Below, piece after piece: positions 26,601 through 33,805 of a stretch of 64,000 nt of DNA; the first letter of the stretch is position 1, and every line of letters starts with the position of its first letter. Below the pieces are notes generated by a model. That model ran no database searches, was not told the origin of the DNA, and saw only the letters and a program-made list of their open reading frames with translations. The translations under genes and the position numbers were made by a program. This DNA is from an uncultured Clostridia bacterium (GTDB taxonomy: Bacteria; Bacillota; Clostridia; Christensenellales; Aristaeellaceae): the NCBI GenBank assembly GCA_934621505.1, contig CAKTUU010000005.1:1-64000 (forward strand), written 5' to 3'.

Positions 26601-27269
26601 GGTTTGAATGCACAGCAGAATTTCCTGGGCGGCCGCGTCCTCCCGGTACAGGTAATGGCAGTCGTTGGTGGCTACCAGCGGAATGCCCGTTTCCATGGCC
26701 ACTTTTTTCAGCCTGGGCAGAACCAGCCGTTCCTCCGGGATGCCGTGGTCCATGATTTCAATAAAATAATTTCCTTTGCCAAACAGGGCCTGCATATCCA
26801 GGGCATACTGCCTGGCCTCGTCATAGCGGCCCTGCGACAGCAGCTTGGGCAAATCGCCGCTTATGCAGGCGGACAGGCAGATGAGGCCATCGTGGTGCTG
26901 TTTCAGCAGGCGATAGTCGATGCGGGGTTTATAGTAAAAACCCTCGGTATACCCGGCGGATACCAGCTTGATCAGGTTCTGGTAGCCGGTCTGGTTTTCG
27001 CACAGCAAAATCAGGTGGCTGTATTCCCGGGCCGCGCCGTTCTTTTCAAACCGGTCCGGGCAGATATACATTTCGCACCCAATTACAGGGGTGATGCCCG
27101 CCTCCCGGCAGGCGTTATAAAAATCCACCGCGCCGTACATAACGCCGTGGTCGGTAATGGCGCAATGGGTATAGCCCAGCTCCTTCAGGCGTTTGACCAG
27201 CGGGCCGATACGGTTTGCGCCGTCCAGCAGGCTATATTCGGTATGCAGGTGCAGGTGAGCGAAGGACAT
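23661..27269 (-). CDS. dnaE: DNA polymerase III subunit alpha (DnaE)
   Basis: A 1202-residue C-family replicase. It has an N-terminal PHP domain (FAHLHLHTEYSLLDGANR; AITDHGVMYG), the catalytic palm with GPGRGSGAGSIVAYTL and PDLDIDFCYERR around residues 360-410, the tandem helix-hairpin-helix region, and an OB fold near 1010 (GQVECLVFPKVYERF). No proofreading exonuclease is fused, which distinguishes it from PolC at 42.5 kb. In Firmicutes with both enzymes DnaE extends RNA primers before handing over to PolC. ATG 27269 has AAAGGAGTACCC upstream. Residues 1080-1125 form a Pro/Ala/Lys-rich linker. The downstream membrane-protein genes are within 100 bases. Confidence 0.96.
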   Translation of the reverse strand: MSFAHLHLHTEYSLLDGANRIGPLVKRLKELGYTHCAITDHGVMYGAVDFYNACREAGITPVIGCEMYICPDRFEKNGAAREYSHLILLCENQTGYQNLIKLVSAGYTEGFYYKPRIDYRLLKQHHDGLICLSACISGDLPKLLSQGRYDEARQYALDMQALFGKGNYFIEIMDHGIPEERLVLPRLKKVAMETGIPLVATNDCHYLYREDAAAQEILLCIQTGKTLQDESRMRMNTQELYVKSEPEMLALFADCPDAVHRAGEIAARCHVNFDFGHLHLPKYPIDTGETALQMLTRLCTQGLKELYPAQADDPASEPARRLHYELSMIAQMGYVDYFLIVWDFINYARSQNIPVGPGRGSGAGSIVAYTLHITMLDPLKYNLLFERFLNPERMSMPDLDIDFCYERRQEVIDYVARKYGADHVSQIITFGTMKAKAVIRDVGRVMGMSYAAVNQVAKAIPFALDMTLEKAQEVSPQLKAMIETDPQVRRLYDMSRTLEGMPRHASTHAAGVLITADPVTDYVPLQTNDDVITTQYPMGTLERLGLLKMDFLGLRTLTVIRDTLDMMARDGVTLHEKDIPVDDPAVYEMISRGDTDGVFQLESGGMRVFLQNMRPQCFEDIIAAISLYRPGPMESIPRYIAGKADPSTVHYETPLLKPILDVTYGCMVYQEQVMQIVRDLAGYSLGRSDLMRRAMAKKKKAVMAQEREYFIYGMKDENGNAVIDGALRRGVSLEAAEHIYDEMSAFASYAFNKSHAAAYALVAVWTAWLKKHYPVPFMAALLNSMMDNTPKIAGYIQYCRQSGIPILPPSVNHSGWRFSVDTAPDGGQGIRFGLGGVKNVGRGAVELIVKNRRQGPYRDLFDFAQRVSGDALNKRTVESLIKAGAFDGMGYNRAQLLLCYEPLMDDAAQKRRDNLAGQMSLFDLAPGAQSGPSFIMPDAPEHPRKVLLGMEREMTGVYITGHPLDEVADLLRTGFTTVADIQEMAEGEDHGARYDGLSVSMAGILAAAKGKVTKKGSMMGFATLEDLTGQVECLVFPKVYERFAPMLNVDALVILDGKLSFREEEDVKLLVDAVRPLNARNAGQKTVKQTDPVRLPPTGRQAAKAKPAAAPEPASHLTDAQLARQASRKLYLLAPSRAEMETIKALCQVNSGDVPVYVKIQDEGIALLLSREYWCHPGPSLLENFRARYGADGVIVKESPSD

Positions 27270-27825
27270 GGGAGGGTACTCCTTTGGGTGGATTTTTTTC
27301 CGTGCTGGCGGAGGGGTGAATGCGCTTGCGGAAGTGCGTTTCCGCGGAACGGGTGCAAAGGGTGCTGTGCGCCCCTCTGCACACCCCGCACCTGCTTTTT
27401 CTCGAAAAAGCAGGCAAAAAGGTGCGACACGCGCGTCCGGCAGAAATCCCTACTCGGCCTAAATACGGCATTCGCCGGCTTTAGGCTGCGCCCCTGTGGG
27501 CCCGCCTGCGGCGGTGTCCTCGGGGCTTGGCTCGCAAGCGAGCCCTCGATGATTGCCCGTTTTGGGGCTGCGGGGGCGCATATCCGAGTGGTTGGTAAGG
27601 GGATAGGGCGTGCCTTTGGGGCTAGAGTTACTACGATGCGCCCTGATCCTTGCCCCAAAAGGGCGGGGGATGTGGGCGCGGGTTGGGTGTACTAAGATAC
27701 ATGTAAAGCAGGGTTGGCTTTTCTAACCCTGTTCCTCCCCTGTGGGGAGGTGGCCCGATAGGGCCGGAGGGGCAGTAACTTTACGACAGCCAAGCATGGC
27801 GGGTCGAGGGAAGCCAAGCCATTCG
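27270..27825. other. Gene-free, palindrome-rich intergenic region
   Basis: This 556-base stretch between dnaE and the repeat copy at 27826 holds no credible gene. It contains a perfect hairpin CCTGCTTTTTC/GAAAAAGCAGG at 27391-27414, GGCTCGC/GCGAGCC near 27530, CCTCCCC/GGGGAGG near 27745 and GGCCC/GGGCC beside it. The last two belong to a type of short palindromic repeat common in gut Clostridia. A tRNA-like GAGTGGTTGGTAAGGGG motif near 27587 lacks the other arms of a tRNA. Confidence 0.5.
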
Positions 27826-27930
27826 ACAGCGAGCGGGGGAAGGGGAGGGACCCTTCCCCATTAGCGAGCGGCACACAAGCCTGTGGGTTCTTAAGCGCAG
27901 ACGCCCCTTTATGGGGCGGATGTGCGCCCA
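27826..27930 (+). repeat. 104-bp dispersed repeat, copy A
   Basis: It contains AGCGAGCGG twice, a GGGGAGGG/CCCTTCCCC hairpin between them, then CACAAGCCTGTGGGTTCTTAAGCG, and ends with a GCCCC/GGGGC hairpin and GTGCGCC. Two close relatives are at 62325-62428 and 62449-62552. Its right end forms the last codons and stop codon of the phosphodiester glycosidase gene. Confidence 0.75.
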
Positions 27931-28811
27931 AAGGTAATTAGGCTGCCGACGCTGCGCATATTTTTGGGCGAGCGGTTCAGCACCTGGCCCATAAAGAACA
28001 GGGCCGCGGTGCCGCCGCCGTCCAGGTTCAGGGCCTCCTGCACGCCCAGGTCCTTCAGCTTTTGGGCCACCCAGCTGATGCGGGCGCCCTTGGAGTCGTC
28101 GTCCCGGCCCACCACGGCCAGCACAATGTAGTGATAGGGCTCCACCATGCCAATGGCCAGGCGGGGTTCTCGATAGGGGTAATAATTGTCCTCCATCACA
28201 TAGTCGGTTGTTTGACCGTTCTTCAGCAAAACCGGACCAAAGGCAAACACGTTGGTGGCACCGTCAGCCACATAGTCGTCCGCCTTGCGCGCGTCGCTTA
28301 CGTTGGCCTCCATGCGTCCGTCCTGATACACCGCCAGAGTGTCCAGATTGGGCCAGCCGCGCTGGTTGCGGCTGGAGCGTGTTTTGTTGGACAGGGCCTG
28401 ACCGCTGCGCACAATTATGCCCACCGTTTGCTTTTTTTGCATGCGAAAACCGTAAAAATCATCGGTCAGGGCCAGCACGGCTCCGCTTTCCTCCGCCAGG
28501 GTTTTGGGGCTGACCAGCTTGCGGCCCGGCACCCGGCCGGAGGTGGTAACGGTTTGCAGGGGGCTTTCCGGGCTGCACAGCACGTCCGCCACATAGTATT
28601 CCAGCGGCCCCTCCTCCTGATACCGGGTGACCCGCACGCTCAGGCTGCCGCTCAGGTAGACCCACAGGCCCGCGTCCTCGTCCGTCTGAATATATTCTCC
28701 CTCCAGATCGCTTAAAAAGCCCTGGTCGTTCAGCTGGGGTTCCTGCTGGGCCAGCGCGGGAGCGGCCAGCAGCGTCAGCGCCGTCAGCAGGGCGGCAAAA
28801 CGTTTTTTCAT
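27909..28811 (-). CDS. Secreted phosphodiester glycosidase family protein (NAGPA-like)
   Basis: A 300-residue exported protein with a signal peptide (MKKRFAALLTALTLLAAPALA, cleavage after ALA). The rest matches the NAGPA/DUF2233 fold, which removes or exposes sugars on phosphodiester-linked glycans: ALTDDFYGFRM, IIVRSGQALSNK, VFAFGPVLLKNGQ, RLAIGMVEPYHYIVLAVVG and the signature EALNLDGGGTAALFF. It may act on teichoic-acid-like polymers outside the membrane. The last residues TSAP and the stop codon lie inside repeat copy A, so the repeat has become part of the gene's end. The ATG at 28811 has GGAAGGAACCGGGT before it. Confidence 0.88.
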   Translation of the reverse strand: MKKRFAALLTALTLLAAPALAQQEPQLNDQGFLSDLEGEYIQTDEDAGLWVYLSGSLSVRVTRYQEEGPLEYYVADVLCSPESPLQTVTTSGRVPGRKLVSPKTLAEESGAVLALTDDFYGFRMQKKQTVGIIVRSGQALSNKTRSSRNQRGWPNLDTLAVYQDGRMEANVSDARKADDYVADGATNVFAFGPVLLKNGQTTDYVMEDNYYPYREPRLAIGMVEPYHYIVLAVVGRDDDSKGARISWVAQKLKDLGVQEALNLDGGGTAALFFMGQVLNRSPKNMRSVGSLITFGRTSAP

Positions 28812-28930
28812 ACCCGGTTCCTTCCTTCCGCCTTAGTGGCTTCTATTATACTGTCTGGCGCGCTTTGCCGCAAGCATCATTCCATGGTCCGGGGCATATC
28901 CTGTGGCAATCCCCCGAAAGGAGCGCCCTT

Positions 28931-29923
28931 ATGCCTACCAAACGCGCCGGGGCCATTGCCGCCCTGCTGGTTACCGCTCTGCTGCTGTGCGCCATGCCGG
29001 GGCTGCTGGCACGCCTTAAGCCCGGCGACGGCAACCGCATGGACGAACGCCTGCGCCCGGCCCGGCTGCATACCCTGACCGTCTGGCTGATGCCAGATGA
29101 TTTGCAGGATAAACGCCTGCTGGCGGCCCTGTGCACGGACTATGAAAAGCAGACCCCCGGGGCGCGGGTGTTTTTACGCAGCGTCAGCGAGGATGAATGG
29201 ATGCAGCCCCAGACCGTTTTGCCGGATGTGGTTTTGTTTGGCACCGGGGCGATTCATCAGCCCCGGAGCCTGCTGCGTCCCCTGACCGGCCTGGGGGATG
29301 AGGAAGCTTCCGCCGGGTACAGCGGCGGGGTATGCTACGCCGCGCCCCTGTGGCTGTCGCCCAATGTGCTGGTTCTGCCCTCCGACTGGGCCGGGGAACC
29401 GTCGCCCACGCCGCTGTTTGGGCTGGACACGCCGGATGAGGCGGCGGAGGAACAGACCATTCCCTGGGACCGGGTAACCGCTCCCGGCGGGCTGACCCTG
29501 CCGGAGGGGGTGGCCCTGCAGCAGCTGCTGCTGGCGGCCCCCGCCGCAGTGCGGCAGAATTTGCGAAGTCAAAGCCGGGGCGCGGCCCGGGTAACGCAGC
29601 TATGCCAGCTGAAGGACCAGACGGGAAGGGCGCTCACGCCGGTTTTGTGCGACCGGGTACGGTATGCGGGTTTATGCGGCGATGGCCAGCAGGGCCGGGA
29701 TTTTCTGGCCTTTTTGCTTCAAAACCGGAATCGGGCGGCGGCCAGCGGCTATTTGCCCTATGGGCTGAGGCTGGAGGGAGACAGCCTGCCGGCTGCGCTG
29801 TCCCGGACCACGCCGGTTATCCCCAACGCCTTCGCTCATACCCGGCAGGAGCTGAACGCCTTGTGTCTGGACGCTTTTCGCCGGGGGCAGGATCCTGTGG
29901 AAACCATGCTGCGGCTGCAGTAG
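28931..29923 (+). CDS. Membrane-anchored protein resembling extracellular solute-binding proteins
   Basis: A 330-residue protein with one N-terminal helix (AGAIAALLVTALLLCAMPGLL) and a long outside part. HTLTVWLMPDDLQDKRLLAA and a following LPDVVLFGTGAI segment resemble the start of family-1 substrate-binding proteins, but the rest is divergent and no transporter genes stand next to it. ATG 28931 has AAAGGAGCGCCC upstream, so the shorter start is used. It is divergent from the glycosidase gene and is followed 66 bases later by a Myb-like regulator. It could be a sensor or an orphan binding protein; function unproved. Confidence 0.6.
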   Translation: MPTKRAGAIAALLVTALLLCAMPGLLARLKPGDGNRMDERLRPARLHTLTVWLMPDDLQDKRLLAALCTDYEKQTPGARVFLRSVSEDEWMQPQTVLPDVVLFGTGAIHQPRSLLRPLTGLGDEEASAGYSGGVCYAAPLWLSPNVLVLPSDWAGEPSPTPLFGLDTPDEAAEEQTIPWDRVTAPGGLTLPEGVALQQLLLAAPAAVRQNLRSQSRGAARVTQLCQLKDQTGRALTPVLCDRVRYAGLCGDGQQGRDFLAFLLQNRNRAAASGYLPYGLRLEGDSLPAALSRTTPVIPNAFAHTRQELNALCLDAFRRGQDPVETMLRLQ

Positions 29924-29989
29924 CGTATAAATTGCTTTCCACATTCCCATACTAGCCCTGTATTTCAAATTCCATCGGAGGGGATAGGC

Positions 29990-30688
29990 ATGACACAAAC
30001 CACCGTCCGTCCGCGAGGCGGCTGGCAGCAGGAGGAAATCGACGTTCTGTTTTCCGCCGTGAAGGAGGCCGCTGAAACCGGCAAGCCTTTGCGGGGTGTG
30101 TTCAGCGATGTGGGGGAAAGGCTTTGCCGCAAGCCCAACAGCATCCGCAATTATTATTATGCCCGGGTGCACGAAAGCCCGCAGCTGGCGGCGCGGCAAA
30201 CGCCCTTTCGCGCCTTTACGCCGCAGGAATTGCACCAGCTGCTGCGTCAGGTGCTGATAGGCCGGGGTCAGGGGGAAAGCGTGCGCGCCTGCGTCACCCG
30301 GCTGGCGGGCGGCGACCGGTCCGGTATGCTGCGGTACCAGAACAAGTACCGCTCCATTCTGAAAAACCGGCCGGAAATGCTGCTGGAGGTGGCCCGGGAG
30401 CTGCGGGCCGAGGGCCTGCCCTGCCCGGAAAACGTAACCGCCTGCCGCCGCTATGGCAAAGCCGTGGCCGCCGCGCCTTCCGGCCCCATCGACCGGCACA
30501 TGAGCGATCCCGCCGTGCGCAGCATGGTGGACGGCCTGGCGGAGCTGCTGGCCCGCCTGCCGGAAAAGGAGCAGCAGCCCACGGTGCCGTACCAGAAATG
30601 GGCGGACGCGCGCCGGGAAGCCGACCGGCTTCGGGTGGAGGTAGATCTGCTCAAAATGGCGTTAGAGGATCAAAACCGGCAGGAATAG
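29990..30688 (+). CDS. Myb/SANT-like DNA-binding protein (RsfA-type)
   Basis: A 232-residue protein whose first 55 residues (GGWQQEEIDVLFSAVKEAAE ... KPNSIRNYYYARV) form a Myb/SANT-like helix-turn-helix similar to that in RsfA-type sporulation regulators. The middle contains a second helical segment (TPQELHQLLRQVLIGRGQGE) and the C-terminus is a predicted coiled coil (WADARREADRLRVEVDLLKM). ATG 29990 has ATCGGAGGGGATAGGC upstream. A strong terminator follows at 30769-30800. RsfA proteins act in the forespore; whether this organism sporulates cannot be seen here. Confidence 0.7.
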   Translation: MTQTTVRPRGGWQQEEIDVLFSAVKEAAETGKPLRGVFSDVGERLCRKPNSIRNYYYARVHESPQLAARQTPFRAFTPQELHQLLRQVLIGRGQGESVRACVTRLAGGDRSGMLRYQNKYRSILKNRPEMLLEVARELRAEGLPCPENVTACRRYGKAVAAAPSGPIDRHMSDPAVRSMVDGLAELLARLPEKEQQPTVPYQKWADARREADRLRVEVDLLKMALEDQNRQE

Positions 30689-30726
30689 GCGGGGCGTTTT
30701 CGCTGCTACCCCAAACAAGTCATTCG

Positions 30727-31662
30727 TTAGAAAAGTTCGCTGTTCGGAGAGAATTTTTGGACGGCCCCAGCGCCGCTCGCTGATTGAGCGGCGCTTTTTT
30801 GCTGGAAATCCCGCGGGCTGACGCCGTAGCAGGCCCGAAACTGGCGGGAAAAGGCGCTGGGATCGGGAAAACCGCAGGCGTAGCAAACCCGGGTTACATC
30901 CAATGCCCCGGCCGCCAGCAGGCGGGCCGCGTTTTGCAGGCGCTGCTGACGCAGGTACTGCATGGGGGTCAGTCCCAGATACTGGCGAAAGGCCCGCTGG
31001 CAGGAACGGGGCGACAGATGCGCCCGGGCCGCCAGCTCTGCCAGCGTGACCGGCGCGTCGTAATGCCGGTCCAGATAGCGGGTCATTTGCCGCACCCGTT
31101 CCGCCTGCTGGCTTTCCCCCGGTGAGGGCGGCGTCAGGCTGTCCCGGGTATGCCGCCATATCGCCAGAAAAATTCGGCTAAGGGCCTGCCGGGTTTCAAA
31201 CTCATAACCCTCCGCCCGGCTCAGGCACAGGCGGCAGGCTTCATAGACCTGCAGGGCGGCCTCCTTCTGCCAGGGAACCTCATGGCGCAGCACCACGCAG
31301 GCGCTGTCCCGGCTTTGCTGAAACGGCAGCACATACCGCCGGTACAGCACGCTGTCCTGACTGCCGTACAGCAGCCGGGGATGAAACTCCATATCCCATT
31401 CCCGGTAGGGCTGTCCATCCAGCGGCAGCACCGCGTGGGGAACCCGGCTGCCAATCAGCACCGCGTCCCCTGTTTGCAGCACATGGCGCTGGCTGGCGGC
31501 GGCTACGGCCACAGGGCCCTGCTGTACCCAAAACAGCTCCCATTCCTCGTGCCAATGCCAGGGAAAACCGTCTGAACCGGTTGGTTCGCAGACCTCGCAG
31601 GGAAAGTCCGGCGTGCCATGGGACTTTTTTTCCCGGCCGTTCCGGTCGATCAATTCCTCCAT
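30727..31662 (-). CDS. AraC-family transcriptional regulator with cupin sensor
   Basis: A 311-residue regulator with an N-terminal cupin-like sensor (FPWHWHEEWELFWVQQGPVA, H residues typical of the AraC ligand pocket) and two C-terminal helix-turn-helix motifs (LAELAARAHLSPRSCQRAFRQYLGLTPMQYL, then CYACGFPDPSAFSRQFRACYGVSPRDF). ATG 31662 was selected because GGAGGAAG lies directly before it; a TTG ten codons upstream lacks a site. It is divergent from the MFS transporter gene 120 bases away and probably regulates it. Its last codons overlap the terminator of the convergent Myb-like gene. Confidence 0.9.
   Translation of the reverse strand: MEELIDRNGREKKSHGTPDFPCEVCEPTGSDGFPWHWHEEWELFWVQQGPVAVAAASQRHVLQTGDAVLIGSRVPHAVLPLDGQPYREWDMEFHPRLLYGSQDSVLYRRYVLPFQQSRDSACVVLRHEVPWQKEAALQVYEACRLCLSRAEGYEFETRQALSRIFLAIWRHTRDSLTPPSPGESQQAERVRQMTRYLDRHYDAPVTLAELAARAHLSPRSCQRAFRQYLGLTPMQYLRQQRLQNAARLLAAGALDVTRVCYACGFPDPSAFSRQFRACYGVSPRDFQQKSAAQSASGAGAVQKFSPNSELF
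30769..30800 (+). terminator. Rho-independent terminator of the Myb-like gene
   Basis: AGCGCCGCTC pairs with GAGCGGCGCT around a 7-base loop and is followed by six T on the plus strand. It sits inside the 3' coding end of the convergent araC-type gene, which accounts for that protein's Ala/Ser-rich tail (KSAAQSASGAGA). Confidence 0.88.
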
Positions 31663-31781
31663 CAGCTTCCTCCACTTGTCGCTTTTTATCAAGTATACGA
31701 CGCTTTTTATACGGACGCAATAGGGAAAAGATGCTATGATAAACTCGATTTTAAAGAACCTTTTATTGGGAGGAATGGACG

Positions 31782-32921
31782 TTGCTGTCGCTTTTGCTGC
31801 CGGTTATTTATCTGGCGTTTATCAGCATGGGCCTGCCGGATTCCATGCTGGGGTCGGCCTGGCCCAGTATGTATACAGGGCTGGGAGTGGGCGTATCCGC
31901 CTGCGGGCTGATTTCCACCATCATTACGGCCAGCACGGTGGTTTCCAGCCTGCTGTGCGACAGGCTGCACGCCCGCTTTGGCACAGGGCGCATTGTGGCG
32001 GTCAGCACGGGAATCACCGCCCTGTCCCTGCTGGGCTTTTCGCTGAGCAGCCAGTACTGGATGCTGTGTCTGATCGCCGTTCCCTATGGGCTGGGCGCGG
32101 GCAGCATTGACGCGGTGCTGAATAACTATGTGGCTCTGCACTATCAGGCCCGGCATATGAGCTGGCTGCACTGCATGTGGGGCGTGGGCTGCTCGACAGG
32201 TCCCATGCTGATGGGCCGGGCCCTGACCGGGGGCGGGTGGCAGCTGGGCTACCGCTGGGTCGCTATGATTCAGGCCGGGATGACCCTGGTGCTGTTTATC
32301 AGCCTGGGCCTGTGGCAGGAAAAGCCCGCTCAGGATGGCGGCGAAGCCCGTCAGTCCCTGACGCTGAAGCAGGCGCTGCGCGTTCCCGGGGCCTTGGAGG
32401 CCATGCTGGGTTTTCTGGCCTATTGCGGAATGGAATCCACCACGGGTCTGTGGGCGGCCAGCTATTTAACCCTGCAACGGGGTGTATCCCCGGCGGAGGC
32501 CGCCTCCTGGGCCAGTCTGTTTTATCTGGGCATTACGGTGGGGCGGCTGCTGTGCGGCTTTTTAACCCTTCGGCTGGACGACCGGCGCATGGTGACGCTG
32601 GGGCAATGGGGAATGCTGGCGGGCATTGTGCTGCTGGCGCTGCCCCTGCCTTCCCCCTTCGAGCTGGCGGCCATGGTGGTGATTGGCATGGGCTGCGCCC
32701 CCGTTTACCCCTCCATGATTCACGATACGCCCCGCCTGTTTGGCCAGCAGCGCAGCCAAAGCCTGATTGGCCTGCAAATGGCCAGCGCCTATGTGGGGTC
32801 GGCCCTGATGCCGCCGCTGTTTGGTTTGCTGGGACAGAATCTTTCCTTTGGGCTGTACCCGTTCTTTTTGCTGGCGCTGCTGGCTCTGGACATGGCTGCA
32901 AGACGGCGGCTGTACCGCTGA
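31782..32921 (+). CDS. MFS transporter
   Basis: A 379-residue major facilitator protein with 12 predicted helices. After the first helix MGLPDSMLGSAWPSMY stands at the expected loop, and the motif-A-like DRLHARFGTGR links helices 2 and 3; similar DDRRMVTLGQW is found between helices 8 and 9. The start codon is TTG at 31782, preceded by GGGAGGAATGGACG; the nearby ATG is in another frame. Substrate is unknown. Divergent arrangement with the AraC regulator suggests inducible expression, perhaps of a sugar or fucose-type permease. An extended -10-like TGCTATGAT lies at 31733-31741. Confidence 0.85.
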   Translation: MLSLLLPVIYLAFISMGLPDSMLGSAWPSMYTGLGVGVSACGLISTIITASTVVSSLLCDRLHARFGTGRIVAVSTGITALSLLGFSLSSQYWMLCLIAVPYGLGAGSIDAVLNNYVALHYQARHMSWLHCMWGVGCSTGPMLMGRALTGGGWQLGYRWVAMIQAGMTLVLFISLGLWQEKPAQDGGEARQSLTLKQALRVPGALEAMLGFLAYCGMESTTGLWAASYLTLQRGVSPAEAASWASLFYLGITVGRLLCGFLTLRLDDRRMVTLGQWGMLAGIVLLALPLPSPFELAAMVVIGMGCAPVYPSMIHDTPRLFGQQRSQSLIGLQMASAYVGSALMPPLFGLLGQNLSFGLYPFFLLALLALDMAARRRLYR

Positions 32922-32973
32922 CGGCTCTGTCACACGGCAGTTTCCCCCTTTTCATTCTGCCGTGTGTAAAGCT

Positions 32974-33035
32974 CCCCGCGGCGTAGCGGCGCCGCGGGGA
33001 AAAAATATCCGGCTTTTCCGTTGCGGAAAAGCCGG
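32974..33035. terminator. Two strong hairpins downstream of the MFS gene
   Basis: CCCCGCGGCG/CGCCGCGGGG (32974-32999), flanked by A6, and CCGGCTTTTCCG/CGGAAAAGCCGG (33009-33035) are both perfect stems. They lie between convergent genes (MFS and the flavoprotein) and could end transcription from either side. The rest of 32922-33172 is the GC-rich repeat copy 2. Confidence 0.6.
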
Positions 33036-33052
33036 TCAGTATGTCAAAAACC

Positions 33053-33111
33053 GGAGGTGCAGGAGGCGCGGCCTCCGGCCGGGGTTTTAGGGGCAGCGCC
33101 CCTAAGCCTTG
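33053..33111 (+). repeat. GC-rich dispersed repeat, copy 2
   Basis: Reads GGAGGTGCAGGAGGC, GGCCGGGGTTTTAGGGGC and GCCCCTAAGCCTTG. It is the reverse complement of copy 1 at 16732 with a longer central hairpin (AGGGGCAGCGCCCCT), and matches copy 3 at 50090-50143. Confidence 0.7.
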
Positions 33112-33172
33112 CGCCACAAGCCAAGGGCTTTTCGGCCTGCCTTTTCCATTTTGGAAAGGGCGGGCATTCTTT

Positions 33173-33790
33173 TTACCGGATAAAGTGGGTGGAAACCCGG
33201 GGTTCCACCTCTGGCAGGCCGTAGGTTTGTTTGCCCAGAGCGATGCTTTTCATCAGGAAGGTCATGTTGCGGGCCAGGGTGCGCATGGTTTGCAGGCCCT
33301 CCAGGTCCTGCGCCGCCTCGCCCTGAGCCCGGCCGTGGACGCTGTTCCAATACTGGCTGGAGGCCACGGGCATACCGCAGATGGTAAAATACTTGTTCAA
33401 TTCGTCAAAGGTGGCGCTGGTGCCGCCCCGGCGGGCTGCCGCCACAGCGGCCCCCACCTTCATGCGCTTGTCAAAATGGGTGCTGTAGAACAGCCGGTCC
33501 AGAAAGGCCACCAGCGTGGCGTTGGCGGAGGCGTAGTACACCGGGCTGCCAACCACCAGGCCGTCCGCCTCCTCAAACAGGGGAGCCGCCTGGTTTACCG
33601 CGTCGTCAAACACGCAGCGGCCATGGCTGGCGCAAAAGCCGCAGGCCACGCACCCGCGAACTGCCTGGCTGCCAATGTGCAAAAGATGGGTTTCCACGCC
33701 CTCTTTGTCAAATATCTGCTGCATTTCCTTGAGAGCGATGGCCGTATTGCCGTTTTCATGCGGGCTGCCGTTGATGAGTAATACCTTCAT
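33173..33790 (-). CDS. Flavodoxin-fold NAD(P)H-dependent oxidoreductase
   Basis: A 205-residue flavoprotein of the NADPH-dependent FMN reductase / iron-sulfur flavoprotein type. It starts MKVLLINGSPHENGNTAIAL (FMN phosphate loop), has four cysteines in GCVACGFCASHGRCVF near 45-60, and continues with DGLVVGSPVYYASANATLVAFLDR. The cysteine cluster suggests a bound Fe-S centre or a redox switch. ATG 33790 has AAAGGAGCAGG before it. It is 15 bases downstream of purB and in the same direction, so it is cotranscribed, although no metabolic link is evident. Confidence 0.88.
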   Translation of the reverse strand: MKVLLINGSPHENGNTAIALKEMQQIFDKEGVETHLLHIGSQAVRGCVACGFCASHGRCVFDDAVNQAAPLFEEADGLVVGSPVYYASANATLVAFLDRLFYSTHFDKRMKVGAAVAAARRGGTSATFDELNKYFTICGMPVASSQYWNSVHGRAQGEAAQDLEGLQTMRTLARNMTFLMKSIALGKQTYGLPEVEPRVSTHFIR

Positions 33791-33805
33791 GGTTTCCTGC
33801 TCCTT

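Noticed and set aside
27575..27640. Possible tRNA (GAGTGGTTGGTAAGGGG looks like a D arm)
   Set aside because: No anticodon stem, T arm (GTTCGAAT-like) or matching acceptor ends could be found around it.
20466..27695. Very long open frames on the plus strand opposite dnaE and the membrane-protein operon (661 and 913 codons)
   Set aside because: They are antisense to well-supported genes, are rich in Gly/Ala/His/Gln as expected for shadows of GC-rich codons, and lack ribosome binding sites or recognisable domains.
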